NCBI GenBank assembly: GCA_947000775.1
Contig: CAMQGK010000038.1
Span: 2,646,501 to 2,710,500, forward strand
Length of the DNA stretch: 64,000 nt
Direction of reading: 5' to 3'
Origin: Pterois miles
Lineage: Eukaryota; Chordata; Actinopteri; Perciformes; Scorpaenidae
In this document: positions 45,221-57,090 of the stretch, in pieces
Layout: each line of letters opens with the position of its first letter
How positions within the stretch are numbered: the first letter of the stretch is position 1
Position numbers and translations under genes: made by a program
Notes under the pieces: generated by a model
Databases searched by the model: none
Seen by the model: the letters and a program-made list of their open reading frames with translations, nothing else
What the model was told of the DNA's origin: nothing

Positions 45221-47599
45221 CATTCAGTGAGTTTTACAGTATAGAACTACAGAGTGAAAACAAACAGAGACTTTGGGACATTAAATGTGGCCTATAAACT
45301 TATTCGGTCTGTGATCTCCTCAGCAGAACAGTCACGGGGTAAATTCCCATCAGCGCCCATCGGCGGCCTACAACTACCAGTGAATGTAAACAGACAGACT
45401 GTAAACTAGCAGCCGTGGAGAGAAACAATGCTGCCGACTCCCCGGAGACGGCAGCCTAATCCCAGCAAACGCTTAAACTGCCCATTAAATATTTAATGAG
45501 CACAAAGAGGGACGCCACTGTGTAAAGTGAATAAACCAGAGAGCAGCAGCGGCCATGTTTTAAGAAGATGCTGCTGATGATGGCGAGCAGGCGAGGTGGG
45601 GCGTCCCATGAGACTGAAACAACCCGCCAGATATTCAGTCTGAAGGGAGGCGGTGAGGGGGTGCTGCAGGAGGAACGTCCGGAAGTGGGATTAGGTTAAG
45701 AAGCGGTGGGCGTATTGTCAATTAACAAACAGATATCAAGCCAAAATGAAAGAGCAAGAAATTCAGCCCTGATAGGGATGTAAATACAATACAGCAGAAT
45801 CGTCACGTTGAGGTGATTTCTTCGAGATCTGGGTTTTGAAAATGTTTTCTTTCATCATACAAAAAATTGCTGGTGAAAATCAAAAGTGACATATGTGTAG
45901 TGGATGAGGTGGAGCGTGTTTTCCCGTCGTAGCACTTAGCTCTGGATGGGCTGCTTTAAATCCTCTGTGGCTTCACATGGTCCATCTTACTTTGAAGTGC
46001 TTCCTGTGTCACACGCTGCATGCTTTATAACCGTCAGTAAAACAGTTTAGTGCCACAGAAATTGGGCCGTTATTAAAATAGTGGGCCCGTATCTGTCACA
46101 GGGAGACGTGCAGTTATCTTTTTGTGTCGCCGAGACATATTTTATCATAATCTGGCGAGGCCGAGCAGGGCCTTGTACACATCATTGGCTTTTCCTGCTC
46201 GGTTAGATTGTGAAGGTCAAAGTTCCTGCAGCCTTTTATGGCTGTTTAACTTTTAAGACTGATTGTGCGGCTGTGGTCCTGCCGATTCATTTTCACCCCC
46301 GTCAGTCAAACGTACGCCAACCGAAGCGTGACCGTGTCGTATATGGTAGAAAAACCAGGAGTCAAAGAAGAATTTTTTACGAGATCTCACTGCCATCAAA
46401 CTGTCAGTCGTCAACATGTCAGCATCGGCATCTTCGGTGTTTCAGATGAGGTGAAACTCTTCTCTTCCAGTCCACATCAACAGCATTTCCAGTTTCAGGT
46501 CCACTCAGAAGATTTGCTTCGTATCATATCATCTTCACAGCCATCTCCTCAAACCTCTGATTGGATCTTTGCTTCTGTTTTTAAGTGCAGGAACGTCTCG
46601 TCAGATCATATCCACCAAGAAAAGTTCATGCATAATGTAGAAATGCTTATGGTAAATAATAATGAGACTTTCTTGCTCAGAATTAGACTTTCTAACTGAA
46701 AAATTACACAGAAGTGGCAAACAGAAAAGTTAAAATGATCAGATGCGACATCAGAAGTTTGAGACCAAATCTGGGTTTCCATTAACATTTACTTTTAATA
46801 TTGATTAATTTGCAGATTATTTTTCTCAGTTAATGTCTATGAAACATCAAAAATACAAGTGGCGTGTTCGAATGTCTGCAGCATTACCTACTACGTCCTC
46901 TTCTGTTGGGATAATCAGGTGAAACGACGTCGCTGGATCACTTTTACAGACTGAATCTGAAGGCTGAGATTTCATCCAGCAAACCTTTTTCAGTCCGGTG
47001 CCCATATGATGGAGATTTCTAAGTTATTTCCTCTTCTTTTCTTTAATGGTAGCTCATACGGTCAGTGCAACCTGGGTCATTCCTAACGGCTCATTTAACA
47101 CGGCTGGCTGGCTGAATGGGGCCGGTTTACTGTCTGAACAGAAACGTCACATGTTGAGGAGCTCCTTCATCTTTAATGTGATTCTCATTTGAATGATTAT
47201 TACTTGAATATTGTCATAGTGTAATTAGTTTAAATAATCTGAATATTTCTATTTTAATTCCGCTGCTAAACAAACAATCTTTTGTCACTAGAATCAACAT
47301 GAGCAGAAGAGACTTTGAATACACGGCTTAGTGCTCACAGTTAGTGTAAAGACGTTTGTTTTTGGATGTTCCTGCCCGTTAGCGAAGAACTAATTAATAT
47401 GCTTTCAGAGTCCAATTAAAGACAAAAAGTGCAGAAACACACAAACTGCTGTATGAGGAAAGTAACAGGAAAACATGATCAACATCTGTATGAGGCAGCT
47501 GCTTAACGTGTCTGACTGATGTCACAGATGCAGGAAGTGGTGTCAGTGTTCAGTGTGAAGACAACTCCCTGTACAGGTGATCTTTACCTGAGAACACCG
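45221..47599. other. Unique non-coding stretch with enhancer-like segments
   Basis: 45300-45560 (CCCATTAAATATTTAATGAG, CATCGGCGGCC) and 46030-46300 (GCCGTTATTAAAATAGTGGG, TATTTTATCATAATCTGGCG) are repeat-free and have ATTA-rich, CpG-containing texture. The 144-codon frame at 46265-46699 lacks any known motif. Confidence 0.4.
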
Positions 47600-47926
47600 A
47601 CTTCACACATTAGTCTTTCTATCACTTTGGTAAAGGTTCATCTTTGTCTCATCAGTCCAGAAAACTTTGTCCCAGAACTTTTGAGCCTCGTCTCTGTAAA
47701 TTTTGGCTAATTTCAATCTGTCCTTCCTCTTCTTATTGCTAATGAGTGGTTGTCATCTTCTGGTGTCGCCTCTGTCCTTTTGTTGTTTTAGGGTTTTTCT
47801 TTACAGCTCTCACAATGTTTCTGTCATCAATCACTGACGTTTCCCTCGGTCTACCGGTTCGATGTTTGTTGCTCAGTACACCACTGGTTTCTTTCTTCTT
47901 CAGGATGTTCAAAATGGTTGTACTGG

Positions 47927-47935
<9 letters not shown>
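47600..47935 (-). mobile_element. Tc1-like transposase fragment
   Basis: The minus-strand translation includes SGVLSNKHRTGRPRETSVID then DRNIVRAVKKNPKTT. This is the GRPR-containing helix-turn-helix DNA-binding region of a Tc1-like transposase, followed by a degraded stretch. The plus strand reads CATCAGTCCAGAAAACTTTG and CTCAGTACACCACTGGTTTC. Catalytic parts and ends are missing. It belongs to a different family from the element at 54107. Confidence 0.75.

Positions 47936-47979
<44 letters not shown>
47930..47979. repeat. (TA)n microsatellite
   Basis: About 25 TA units, starting at the broken edge of the Tc1 fragment. Confidence 0.97.
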
Positions 47980-47981
<2 letters not shown>

Positions 47982-48789
47982 CTAGAGTTGATGAGTGTTG
48001 TGTAGTTGTGACCTGGAACATTTTCATTGTCTAACACTCAACAGTTTTTACTCCCATGCTTGAAATTAGTTTGGATGTGGTTGAGGGTAAAATCCTGCCA
48101 GAGAGAAAAGACCTGTGGCTGCAAACAGTGTCAACCTCCCAAAAAGCCAAGAAGAAGAATCACCACATGGAGGACATGGAGTGTGTGTGTGGTCCCTTCA
48201 GTCGCCAGGCAATGTGGTGGGGAAGCTGTCAGCTGGCTGGACAGCAGCTGAATCTCAGCGAGCGGAGGAGGAGGAGGAGGACGAGGAGGAGGAGGATGAG
48301 GAGGAGGCATTCTTCAGGGCTGACACCCTCATTGAGGCTCGGGGCAGCCGTGAAATAAAAGCTGCAAGGAGGCTGAAAGAAAGAAAAAGATGGCTCCAGT
48401 AGTTTATTTTGTCCACACAAAACGTGAGTCCCACTTGAGGAAAAAAGTGATTGAACCGTGCTTTGTGTCGAGCTGAATGGATGTGAGCAAATACGGCTGG
48501 AAGTGCACTGTTAGTTTTACCGATTTCAACTGTGAGAGAAAAAAAAACACTTTACTGCAGAACACAATTAATTCTTCCTCACTGACAGACCGATTTCTTT
48601 TCCATTAATGGAAGAGGAAATTTACTGAGGATCAAATTCAGCTCTTTTCTCCTCTTACATCCTCCTTCACTTCTATTTATATGAGCCAAAGTACAGACAT
48701 CTATGGAAATCCTCCATATCCTCCATCCTGGTTCCATCTCTTTGCCTTCAGATTGAACCAGAACTGTAAACTAACTGGACCTAAACTGT
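47980..48789. other. Non-coding sequence with a possible coding remnant
   Basis: A plus-strand frame at about 48243-48400 gives an acidic run (EEEEEDEEEEDEEEA) then FFRADTLIEARGSREIKAAR RLKERKRWLQ and a stop. The second half is not simple repeat and looks protein-like, but I do not recognise it. It may be an exon relic or part of an unknown element. Confidence 0.35.
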
Positions 48790-49850
48790 TGGAGAACCAA
48801 TCATAAATCACATAAAAGGTGTATATAGGTTGAGAGCCCGACTGCTATGGGGAAAATATTGTTTTTGTGGGGTGAGGTTTTGGTCCTGATGGACCTGAAC
48901 CTATTGCCAGATGGCAGAGTCTGAAAGAGATGGTGTCCGGGATGGGAGGGGTCAGCCACAATCTTCCCTGCCCTCCTCAAGGTCCTGAAGGCTACAGCTC
49001 CTGGGGGGAGGGAAGATTACAGCCGATCACCTTCTCTGCAGCACGAATGACCCGCTGTAGCCTGGCCTTGTCCCTGGCTACTGTTTAACTCCTACTTGAG
49101 GTCCTGGTGAATCGTCTTTCCCAGGAAATGGAACAACTCCACCGTGTTGACAGGGGAGCCATGCGGGATGGCCGGGGGAAGGAGTGGGGCTGAGGTCCTC
49201 CTGAAGTCCACCACCACCTCCACTATCTTCAGAGCGTTGAGCTCCAGGTGGTTCTGGCTGCACCACGATGCCAGATGGTCAACCTCCCCTCTGTAAGCAG
49301 ACTCATCACCCTCGGAGATGAAGCCGATGAGGGTGGTGTCATCTGTAAACATCAGGGGTGTGTTTCAGAGAGTCAGGTGACTGGAGCAGGGGCAGCAGTG
49401 GGGAGAGGACGTAACCTTGGGGGGCACCAGTGCTGATGGTCTGGGTGTCGGAGACTTGCTACCCCAGCCTTACATGCTGACTACTGCCAGTCAGAAAGTC
49501 TGTGATCCACCTGCAGGTGAACTTGGCTGATGGTATTGAATGCAGAGCTGAAATCTACAAACAAGATCCTGGCATAGGTGCCAGGGGAGTCCAGGTGCTG
49601 GAGAATGTAATGAAGGGCTATGTTTACTGCGTCGCCTACAGGCCTGTTGGCTCTGTAGGCAAACTGCAGTAGGTCCACAAGGCGTTCAAAAGTCTTCATT
49701 ACCACAGAGGTCAGAGTGACGGATCTGTAATCCTGAAGACCTGTAATCCTTGGATTCTTTGGGATCGGGATGATGGTGTTGTGTGAGGTGTTCATGTTCT
49801 TCAGTCTATGGGAAACGGCGTACACGTTTCTGTGTGTACACATGATTTAT
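48790..49850 (-). mobile_element. L2/Rex1-like non-LTR retrotransposon, defective
   Basis: On the minus strand, in order: IPKNPRITGLQDYRSVTLTS, FERLVDLLQFAYRANRPVGD, YARILFVDFSSAFNTI (reverse transcriptase motif A), FTDDTTLIGFISEGDESAYR (the FADD-box, with Thr at the second position), LASWCSQNHLELNALK and, near 48830-48950, VADPSHPGHHLFQTLPSGNR. Deletions remove the stretch between motif A and the FADD box and that before the C-terminal part. It is 5' truncated, lacks the endonuclease, and cannot move by itself. Confidence 0.85.
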
Positions 49851-50655
49851 CCATGTGGCCTCAGGTGGAGGAGGAGTCATTGAGCCTTCTTGACTCATTC
49901 CCAGTAATCAAGTTCAGTCTATCATCACGCTTCATGCTCCACCTGGACTGACAAATTTCTCCAACACCTCTAGTGGATAAAATGCATTTAAAACCTACTG
50001 ATCACATCAACACTGCAGGTTTAAAAAAGTTGTTTTTCGATACAGGAGGGAAGAGGAGCAGGTACGTCAGACAACCGTTGATTGATGGCTCACCTGTGAG
50101 GGAACTTTGACTCATTGACCCAAGCTGCTCTCAGGGTGTTAACGTCGCTGCCAGAGAAACCAACAACAAAGCAAAGCGTGAGCTGCAGTTGTACTTCAAA
50201 GCACCCAAAAATGCTGCTTACCGCTGATGATATTGACTGATGTGTCTCGCTGTGATCTGATTGGACCAATGTTTCATGACGTGAAATTCTAATTCCAGTT
50301 TTTCGCTCGAGGTGTCAGACGAGGCGACAGGCTTTCTCCAAACTTAAAAGAGCTTCACAACTCTGGAGTTCACTGCCAGCAGCTAAAGAAGCTAAAGAGG
50401 TGACATCAATCACTGCCAGTGATGATTAGAATTGTGACATTTACGTTGAACCTCCAAGACACAAACTCATGACAATTTTGTACCAATGCCTCAAATGGTG
50501 AAGTAAACTGAACCAAATTACTTTAGCCTCTAAACTGAACAGTTATTAGCTGAACCAAAATGAAATGTTGCCTAACGTGATCTGGAGTAAACCAAATGGT
50601 AGCTGAAGTGTAAGTTGACTAATCAGGAGGAACTGTTTCCAGAGCTAAACTGAAA
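49851..50655. other. Non-coding sequence
   Basis: Nothing recognised. Confidence 0.45.
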
Positions 50656-51162
50656 CTTTAGCTAGCCACACGTGTTGCACAGTGCTTACACAGCTGACGT
50701 TTTATCCACCACTTTTTTCCTGTCACTGTCACGTGTAACACCAAATCTGTAACGCTCCCACACAGCAGAGCGAAACGACGCTGATGGTCTTTATCGTGTC
50801 CACTCGCCATTTCCTTAACAAAATGACTACTCTGCACTTCATCAGTGTCTCTGCCAGCTGAGAGGTTTGAGAAGGAAGGAGGCTGGGTCACGCTTCATCA
50901 GCACGTCACATCTTTGGCGGTACAACACATGTAAAATCTGGTCGCTGAAATTGAGCCAATAAAAACTCACAACCTCAGCTTCAGTTACACTGCGCATGTG
51001 TGATACCTCATATTCCTCTCTGCCCGTGTCCCAGCCTCTTTCCATAAGCCTGAAATGGAAAAAATGAAAAATTTCAAATGAACCAAACGATACTTACATG
51101 ACCCGAACCATGACTAGCGAACTAAACAGTTCGGATTTTTACCTGAACCGTTCCCATCCCTA
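50656..51162 (-). mobile_element. hAT transposon fragment (copy 3)
   Basis: The right terminus GAACCGTTCCCATCCCTA matches the terminus of copies 1 and 2. The minus-strand frame (50658-50891) reads LVLHVTVTGKKWWIKRQLCK HCATRVAS, the start of the BED finger, then stops where the element is cut. Everything beyond is lost, so only ~0.5 kb remains, in the same orientation as copy 2. Confidence 0.85.
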
Positions 51163-51194
51163 TCATATACATACATGACCTTTGACCTCTGCAT

Positions 51195-51275
51195 TTAACC
51201 CATCATTAGGAGCACCATGGGGTTCGGAGTCTGGCTCAAAGACACTTTGACACACAGACAGGAGGAACCGGGGAT
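51195..51275 (-). repeat. SINE family B fragment (copy 2)
   Basis: GGAGCACCATGGGGTTCGGA, TCTGGCTCAAAGACACTTTG and GGAGGAACCGGGGATCAAGC match part of the copy at 37725. Most of the head is absent. Confidence 0.7.
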
Positions 51276-51537
51276 CAAGCTTAATCTAGAGAAAGATATA
51301 GATGCATGTATTTGTCAGGACTCGAGAGCCGAGACTATCCAGACCAACCGGGATCTCTGGTCACTGTATCACATACTGACAGTGCATAGGAACCTCAAAC
51401 AAAACCTCTTCAGTAAATCCAAACTAACCTTTTAAGTTAATTTCTAGCAAATCTTAAGCAAACTTTTCCAGTAAGCTAATGGTTTATCCTTACAGGTCAC
51501 ATCAGTCTGTTAGTTTCTGTAAATTGATTACATATTT
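51276..51537. other. Non-coding sequence
   Basis: Nothing recognised. Confidence 0.4.
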
Positions 51538-51775
51538 AAAGGAGCACTCCATTATTGTCTTTGTTCCCCATGAGTCTGAAGAGGAAGATGGATAGATACT
51601 CATTTCATTGGTCCAGGGTGGGGTTTAACTTAGCGTAGCACAAAGACTGGAAGCAGAGGGAAACTGCTAGCCTAGCGACAACTCCAGAGCTGTCTGATTT
51701 ACATGCTGTCTCCTGTTTCTGAGCCACACAGGGAACAGACGTAGTTTAAGCTAAGCTAGGCTAAACTTCATCTCT
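51538..51775. repeat. Dispersed fish repeat
   Basis: GGAGCACTCC at the left, AAGACTGGAAGCAGAGGGAA ACTGCTAGCCTAG in the middle, and TTTAAGCTAAGCTAGGCTAA at the right follow a teleost repeat known from memory. GGAGCACTCC also starts the repeat at 43290. Confidence 0.6.
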
Positions 51776-52611
51776 GTGTCTCTGCTGAGCCTCGTCTCTC
51801 GCTTTCCCTTCGGCGCTGTCAGATCACCAAGAACACAATCTGTCGCCGTGCCGACCGGCTGCCAGCGCCTGAATAAATCATCTGTCTCAGCTAGAGGTGA
51901 ATCTGTTTGATTTCATGTGTGACCCAAATAACAAGGCTTCCCCCTGTGAGCGTGGATAAACCTGGATCTCTGACAGGCTGAATGGGTCAACACATGAACT
52001 AATAATTAGACAAATAGACGCAGCCTTAAGCAAGTATATTACATATTACATATACAGTAAGTTTCTGTTCCTGTTGTAGAAAAGAAAAAACGCTTTAAAC
52101 AGGGAATTTATATTCAGCTTTATACTTTCCTTGAAAGACTACAGGCTGAACGGTTAGTTATACAGTGTATATACAGCTTATAGTATATACAGTTTAGCCT
52201 ACATACTGCACATAATTATATATAAAACTGAAGAGCACAGCTGAGAAGAAGAGTCACTGTTGATTTCCAAAATAATACCCCAGCAAAATCATTTAATTAA
52301 AAAAAAAAAAAATCAAATAACTATTCATCTATAAACAGAAAATATCTTTAGTGTCAGGTCTTGTTTTGGTGGGTTTGTCCATCATTGGTTTCAGCTGCTA
52401 ATCAAAACTATGAGCTAATAATTCTGATTTATTTCATCTTGAGCTTTATTTAATGGTTTAGTCCATCTTTTGTAGTATTTAGTATCAACACAAATCAAGG
52501 TGGATGAATTAAAAACTGAATAAAACACAAGGGAAAATATTTTTACTGTTTACGACCTCCCTGTTTATTAATTGGTTTATTATGATGCTTAGTAGCTGTT
52601 GTGGTCTCAGC
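51776..52611. other. Unique non-coding sequence
   Basis: No gene is recognised. An A13-like run lies at ~52299-52311. Confidence 0.45.
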
Positions 52612-52689
52612 GGCAGATCCCCCCCCCCCCCCCATGTCTGACAATTAGTCGTGGGGGAGGGTGGGTGGGTGGATCTGCCTGGGGGGGGG
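52612..52689. repeat. C15 run facing a G-quadruplex motif in an inverted repeat
   Basis: GGCAGATCC (52612-52620) continues into C-runs to 52633. The mirror arm GGATCTGCC is at 52671-52679, preceded by G5-A-G3-T-G3-T-G3 (52653-52669), a canonical short-loop quadruplex motif. A G9 run follows at 52681-52689. Confidence 0.93.
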
Positions 52690-53134
52690 CTTTTATTACC
52701 AATGAATTAGTGTCGTTTTCTTTTCACACGCCCACTAACTAGCCTCCCCTCTGCCTCCCCTCTCGGCCCTCTAAATGGTTTGTGGCAGGCAGCGCCGCCC
52801 TCCCAGAGTGCACCTGTACGTGATGAGAAGGGAGGAGGGAAGGGAGGGCTCGGCTGCCGCTCCCTGCAGCCGTCAGGTGGGTTCAACGCCGCCATAAACT
52901 GTCCTGTTGAACTGCTGCACTCACACACAGCCTGCGCTGATGTATGGCATCTAAACTGATACTGAGTGTTTTCACATGATGAGTCGCTGCTTTCTGTTAT
53001 TCTGACCACATCTTTTTTAATGTCATAACAACTAAAAATTCATTTTACACCAACAACAGACACAGTTGAATTAGTTCATCCACAGAGAAAGGAAACATGT
53101 CCAGATCACTAAAACCAACAGCATCTCTTTGCAG
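52690..53134. other. Non-coding sequence
   Basis: No gene. The GC-rich part at 52720-52900 has no motif I recognise. Confidence 0.45.
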
Positions 53135-53446
53135 ACATCAGTCATTTGACAACACGCCCTCTGAAACACGCCACGTCAGTCACCTGACAACACGCCCTCT
53201 GAAACACGCCACGTCAGAGTCACCTGACTCTCTGAAACATGCCACGTCAGAGTCACCTCACAACACGCCCTCTGAAACACGCCACGTCAGAGTCACCTGA
53301 CTCTCTGAAACACGCCACGTCAGAGTCACCTGACAACACGCCCTCTGAAACACGCCACGTCAGAGTCACCTGACAACACGCCCTCTGAAACACGCCACAT
53401 CAGAGTCACCTGACTCTCTGAAACACGCCACGTCAGAGTCACCTGA
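53135..53446. repeat. 33/40-bp minisatellite
   Basis: GAAACACGCCACGTCAGAGT CACCTGAC is followed by either AACACGCCCTCT (40-bp unit) or TCTCT (33-bp unit), about 8 units. Confidence 0.95.
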
Positions 53447-54104
53447 CCACAATCTTGTCTGAAGCAGAGCTGGAGCTCCAAACGTCACTAAGATGGGATC
53501 GTAAATAGCATCTAAAGGGAGCTACAGTGTGTGGACCTCCTTCTACGTCCCTCGTCGTTGGTTCAGGTCAGGACTCTGTTCAGACATGTTTGGTTCAAGC
53601 CCACATTTGATTGGTGATGATTTACTCAGAGCAAGAAACAGAATTAAGCCAAGTCCAAGCAGCTGGCTTGTATTCATTGTAATGTTTTCTCCATTAGCTG
53701 GAGACAGGTGGAACAGCTGCCTGCAGGTGTTCATGCAGCAGCTTAGAGTTGTTGTTTGGTTGTTATTTGGAAAATGTGTCAGGTGATAACAGACTGTCAG
53801 CTCTAACGACCTCTGTGGATTTTCTCCTCCAGCTTAGTATTTTCTCTGACTTTAATTTACGGCCCATTCAGGAATCTTATCTGCAGCCGTCATCCATAAA
53901 CTAACACCTAACAGCCTCAGTTCAAAGCTGCTGTGAGAGGCCGAGGTGCCAGAAAGCAGCGATGTGCAGATAGACATCGACGATTGTTGGGAAGAAAGAG
54001 ACACCGTGGAGCTAAAAGCTCCTCCAGCTGGGGGTGAAGGCCTCGAGCACTGTGGGGCGGGTGGAGCAGTTTGAACACGAAAACCAGTTGCCACAACAGG
54101 ACAC
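53447..54104. other. Non-coding sequence
   Basis: Nothing recognised. ATTTACGGCCCATTCAGGAA near 53856 is unique. Confidence 0.45.
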
Positions 54105-55603
54105 TACAGCACTGTGAAAAAGTATTTACCCCCTTCCTGATTTGTCACACTTAAATGTTTCAGATCATCAAGCAAATTTTAATATTAGACAAAGATAACC
54201 TCAGTAAATAGAAAATGCAGTTTTTAAATGACGGTTTTCTTTATTAAGGGAAAAAAGTTATCCAAACCTACCAGACCCTATATGAAAAAGTAATTGCCCC
54301 CTCGTTAAATCTTGAATTAACTGTGATTAACCACAATTTTTTTGGAAAGCTGAGTTTAATTTCACTAGCCACACCCAGGCCTGATTACTGCCAGACCATT
54401 TAAATAGACAAAGTCTGTCTGACAAAGTTAGGTAGGTCTCAAGAAGCAACACATCATGCTGTGATCTAAAGAAATTCAAGAACAGATGAGAAACAAAGTC
54501 ACTGACATCTATCAGTTTGGAGAGGGTTACAAAGCCATTTCTAAGGCTTTAGGACTCCAGCAAACCACGGTAAGAGCCGTTATCCACAAATGGAGAAACT
54601 TGAAACGGTGAATCTTCCCAGGAGTGGCCAGCCGACCAAAATTACTCCAAGAGCATCGACGACTCATCCAGGAGGTCACAAACAAACCAGAACATCTAAA
54701 GACCTGCAGGCCTCACTTGCCTCAGTTAAGGTCAGTGTCCAGGATTCAACAGCACAAAAAACAGCACAAAGGCTCGTCTCACATTTGGCAATAAACATCT
54801 TGATGATCTGAAGACGTTTGGGAAAATATTCTGTGGACTGACGAGACAAAGGATGAACTTTATGGAAGGTGTGCGTCCAGTTACATCTGGGTTAAAGTAA
54901 CACAGCGTTTCATAAAAACAACATCACAGCAACAGTCAAACATGGTGGTGGTAGTGTGATGGTCTGGGTCTTCTTTGCTGCTTCAGGACCTGGACTGGTT
55001 AACTGGTGGAACCATGAATTCTGCTCTCTACCAGAAAATCCTGAAGGAGAACGTCCCTCCATCAGTTCGTGACCTCAAGCTCAAGCCCACTTGGGTTCTG
55101 CAGCAGGACAATGATCCGAAACACACCAGCTAGTCCACCTCTGAATGGCTTAAATGCAGTGGCTTAGTCAAAGTCCTGACTTCAGTCCAACTGAGATGTT
55201 GTGGCATGACCTTAAACAGGCCGTTCATGCTCGAAAACCCTCCAATGTTGTTGGATTAAAACAATTGTGTAAAGAAGAGTGGGCCAAAATTCCTCCACAG
55301 CGATGTAAAAGACTCATCGCCAGTCATCGCAAACACTTGACTTCAGCTGTTGCCACCAAGCGTGGCACAATCACTTATTAGGTTTAGGGGCAAATTACTT
55401 TTTCCACATAGGGCCAGGTAGGTTTGGATAGCTTTTATCCCTTAATAAATGAAACCATCATTTAAAAACTGCATTTTCTATTTACTCCAGTTATCTTTGT
55501 CTGATATTAAAATTTGTTTGATGATATGAAACATGTAAGTATGACAAATATGCAAAAATATAAGAAATCAGGAAGGGGGCAAATACTTTTTCACAGTACT
55601 GTA
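54105..55603 (+). mobile_element. Complete but decayed Tc1-like transposon (IR/DR type, DD34E)
   Basis: TA target dinucleotides lie at 54105-54106 and 55602-55603, with the element between them at 54107-55601 (1495 bp). Ends are CAGCACTGTGAAAAAGTATT and its inverted mate CAGTACTGTGAAAAAGTATT. The inverted repeats extend ~200 bp and each contains a second inner GAAAAAGTAATT copy (near 54285 and 55400), the IR/DR layout of Tc1 fish elements. Plus-strand pieces of transposase are in order: VTDIYQFGEGYKAISKALGL (helix-turn-helix), NLPRSGQPTK, LWTDETKDEL (first Asp), VLQQDNDPKHTS (second Asp) and QSPDFSPTEMLW (Glu, ~34 residues on). Several frameshifts and stops make it a pseudogene. Confidence 0.95.
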
Positions 55604-56460
55604 TTTACAAAGTGTTTGCACAGATAAAATACAATACAGACAAAATGAAAACGACAATAAAAGAACAAAACATTAATGAGACGTGATACAAAACAATATC
55701 AGTGTCTTTTCTTTTTTTCTTTGTTCAAATAAAGATATATCGATCAGTGCAGCTTTGAAGCACACAAAAGTACATCTAGAAATATTTCTAATATTTCAGG
55801 TTCTTCCTTTATGTTCAAAATATCTTCTCAGACAGAAAGTTGACTTGGTGTGACTGCTGCAGGTGAGCAGACATCCAGGTGATGACAGTGAAGGTTAAAG
55901 ATATACCGTACTGTACCGCACACCAGTGAACAGACTGTGTGCTCTTTCTTTCAGGTATTAGAAGTTTTGAGTCTCACCTCCCACAGTGTGACACTCGCCT
56001 CTTCGTGTCTAAAAGTCTTCATATTGTTTCACACAGTTTCATCATCTGGTGGATTAATTCATCATCATCTGATGAATGAATTCATCAGTGTAAATAAGCC
56101 ATGTGCCGTCTGGCTGGCAGGGGAGGGATGCTCTGAACACCGGCGTGTCATCATCATCACCATCATCATGTTCTTCTTCTTCTCTCCTCCTCGGTGTGAT
56201 CTCTCTCCACAGGGCCGCTCGTATACGCTGAAGAAACTGTTTGTTAATTAGTGTTTTGTTGAGGACACCTCGCTGTCAGACCCCTCCCTGAAGTCTCTAA
56301 TTAACGAACACAAAGCCAGGGACTCGTGATTAATTACAGCTCAACATACAGCGAAGGAAAGGGCCGCTGCCGCCATCAGACAGCCAGCTGATATTTAACT
56401 TTAATTGTGCTTGTGACGTTTCAGACCTGAATCATGTCCTGTCCAGTTCCACTCCACTGA
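55604..56460. other. Unique non-coding sequence, enhancer-like part
   Basis: 56210-56420 is repeat-free with TTGTTAATTAGTG, TCTCTAATTAACGAAC and GTGATTAATTACAGC close together. This is a dense cluster of homeodomain-type cores. No gene is recognised. Confidence 0.4.
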
Positions 56461-56520
56461 AGCCACAATATAATAGTAATAATAATAATAACAACAATAA
56501 TAATAATGCGTTTTATTTAT
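56461..56520. repeat. (AAT)n microsatellite
   Basis: AATAATAATAATAACAACAA run. Confidence 0.93.
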
Positions 56521-56619
56521 ATGGTGCTTTAAACCTGCAGTAGGAAGAAAGTTTTTGTCATCTTTGGGCAAAAATCCCACAACAACATTTCAGCATGTTG
56601 TAATTCAAGTGTTCTGAGA

Positions 56620-56837
56620 ATGGTAAACGGTAAATGGACTTGCATTTATATATATTTATATAGAGAGAGTTTTCTAGTCGTCTAACCACTCAGAATGCTT
56701 TATACTACATGTCACATCCACCCATCCAACTTTCTTGCTCAAGGACACATTGACATGTGACCAGAGCAGCCGGGGATCGAACCACCAACCTTCTGATTGG
56801 TGGACGACCTGTTCTACACTCTGAGCCACAGCTGGGA
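56620..56837 (-). repeat. tRNA-headed SINE, family B (copy 3)
   Basis: GGTAAATGGACTTGCATTTA at the left, CTTGCTCAAGGACACATTGA inside, and CCGGGGATCGAACCACCAAC then CTCTGAGCCACAGCTGGGA at the right, which is the head on the minus strand. The longest copy of this family here. Confidence 0.85.
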
Positions 56838-57005
56838 GAAAACTAGATTTCTGCACCTCCTCGTGACTCAGTTTTCAGGTTTAAAAAATCGACCCCTTTC
56901 AAAATACAAGAGTATTAAAGACCAGATCCTCGAATTTAAACAGGTGAGTTCTAAGTGACGTTTTGAAGGAGGGGAGTGAGTTACAGAGACAGTGGAGGAG
57001 GCTCT

Positions 57006-57023
57006 CCCCCCCCCCCCCCCCCC
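57006..57023. repeat. C18 homopolymer
   Basis: Eighteen consecutive C. Length is likely uncertain in sequencing. Confidence 0.95.
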
Positions 57024-57090
57024 ACCGAGTCCAGTACTTGGACCGGTGAGAGGGGTGAGAAGGCTGGTGGTGTTGGTAGATCTGAGGGTA

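Noticed and set aside
44978..45223. Minus-strand frame with FYVSGGSMFE-type repeats
   Set aside because: Translation of the 17-bp array.
46265..46699. 144-codon plus-strand frame
   Set aside because: No recognisable motif, no repeat of the frame elsewhere, ordinary composition.
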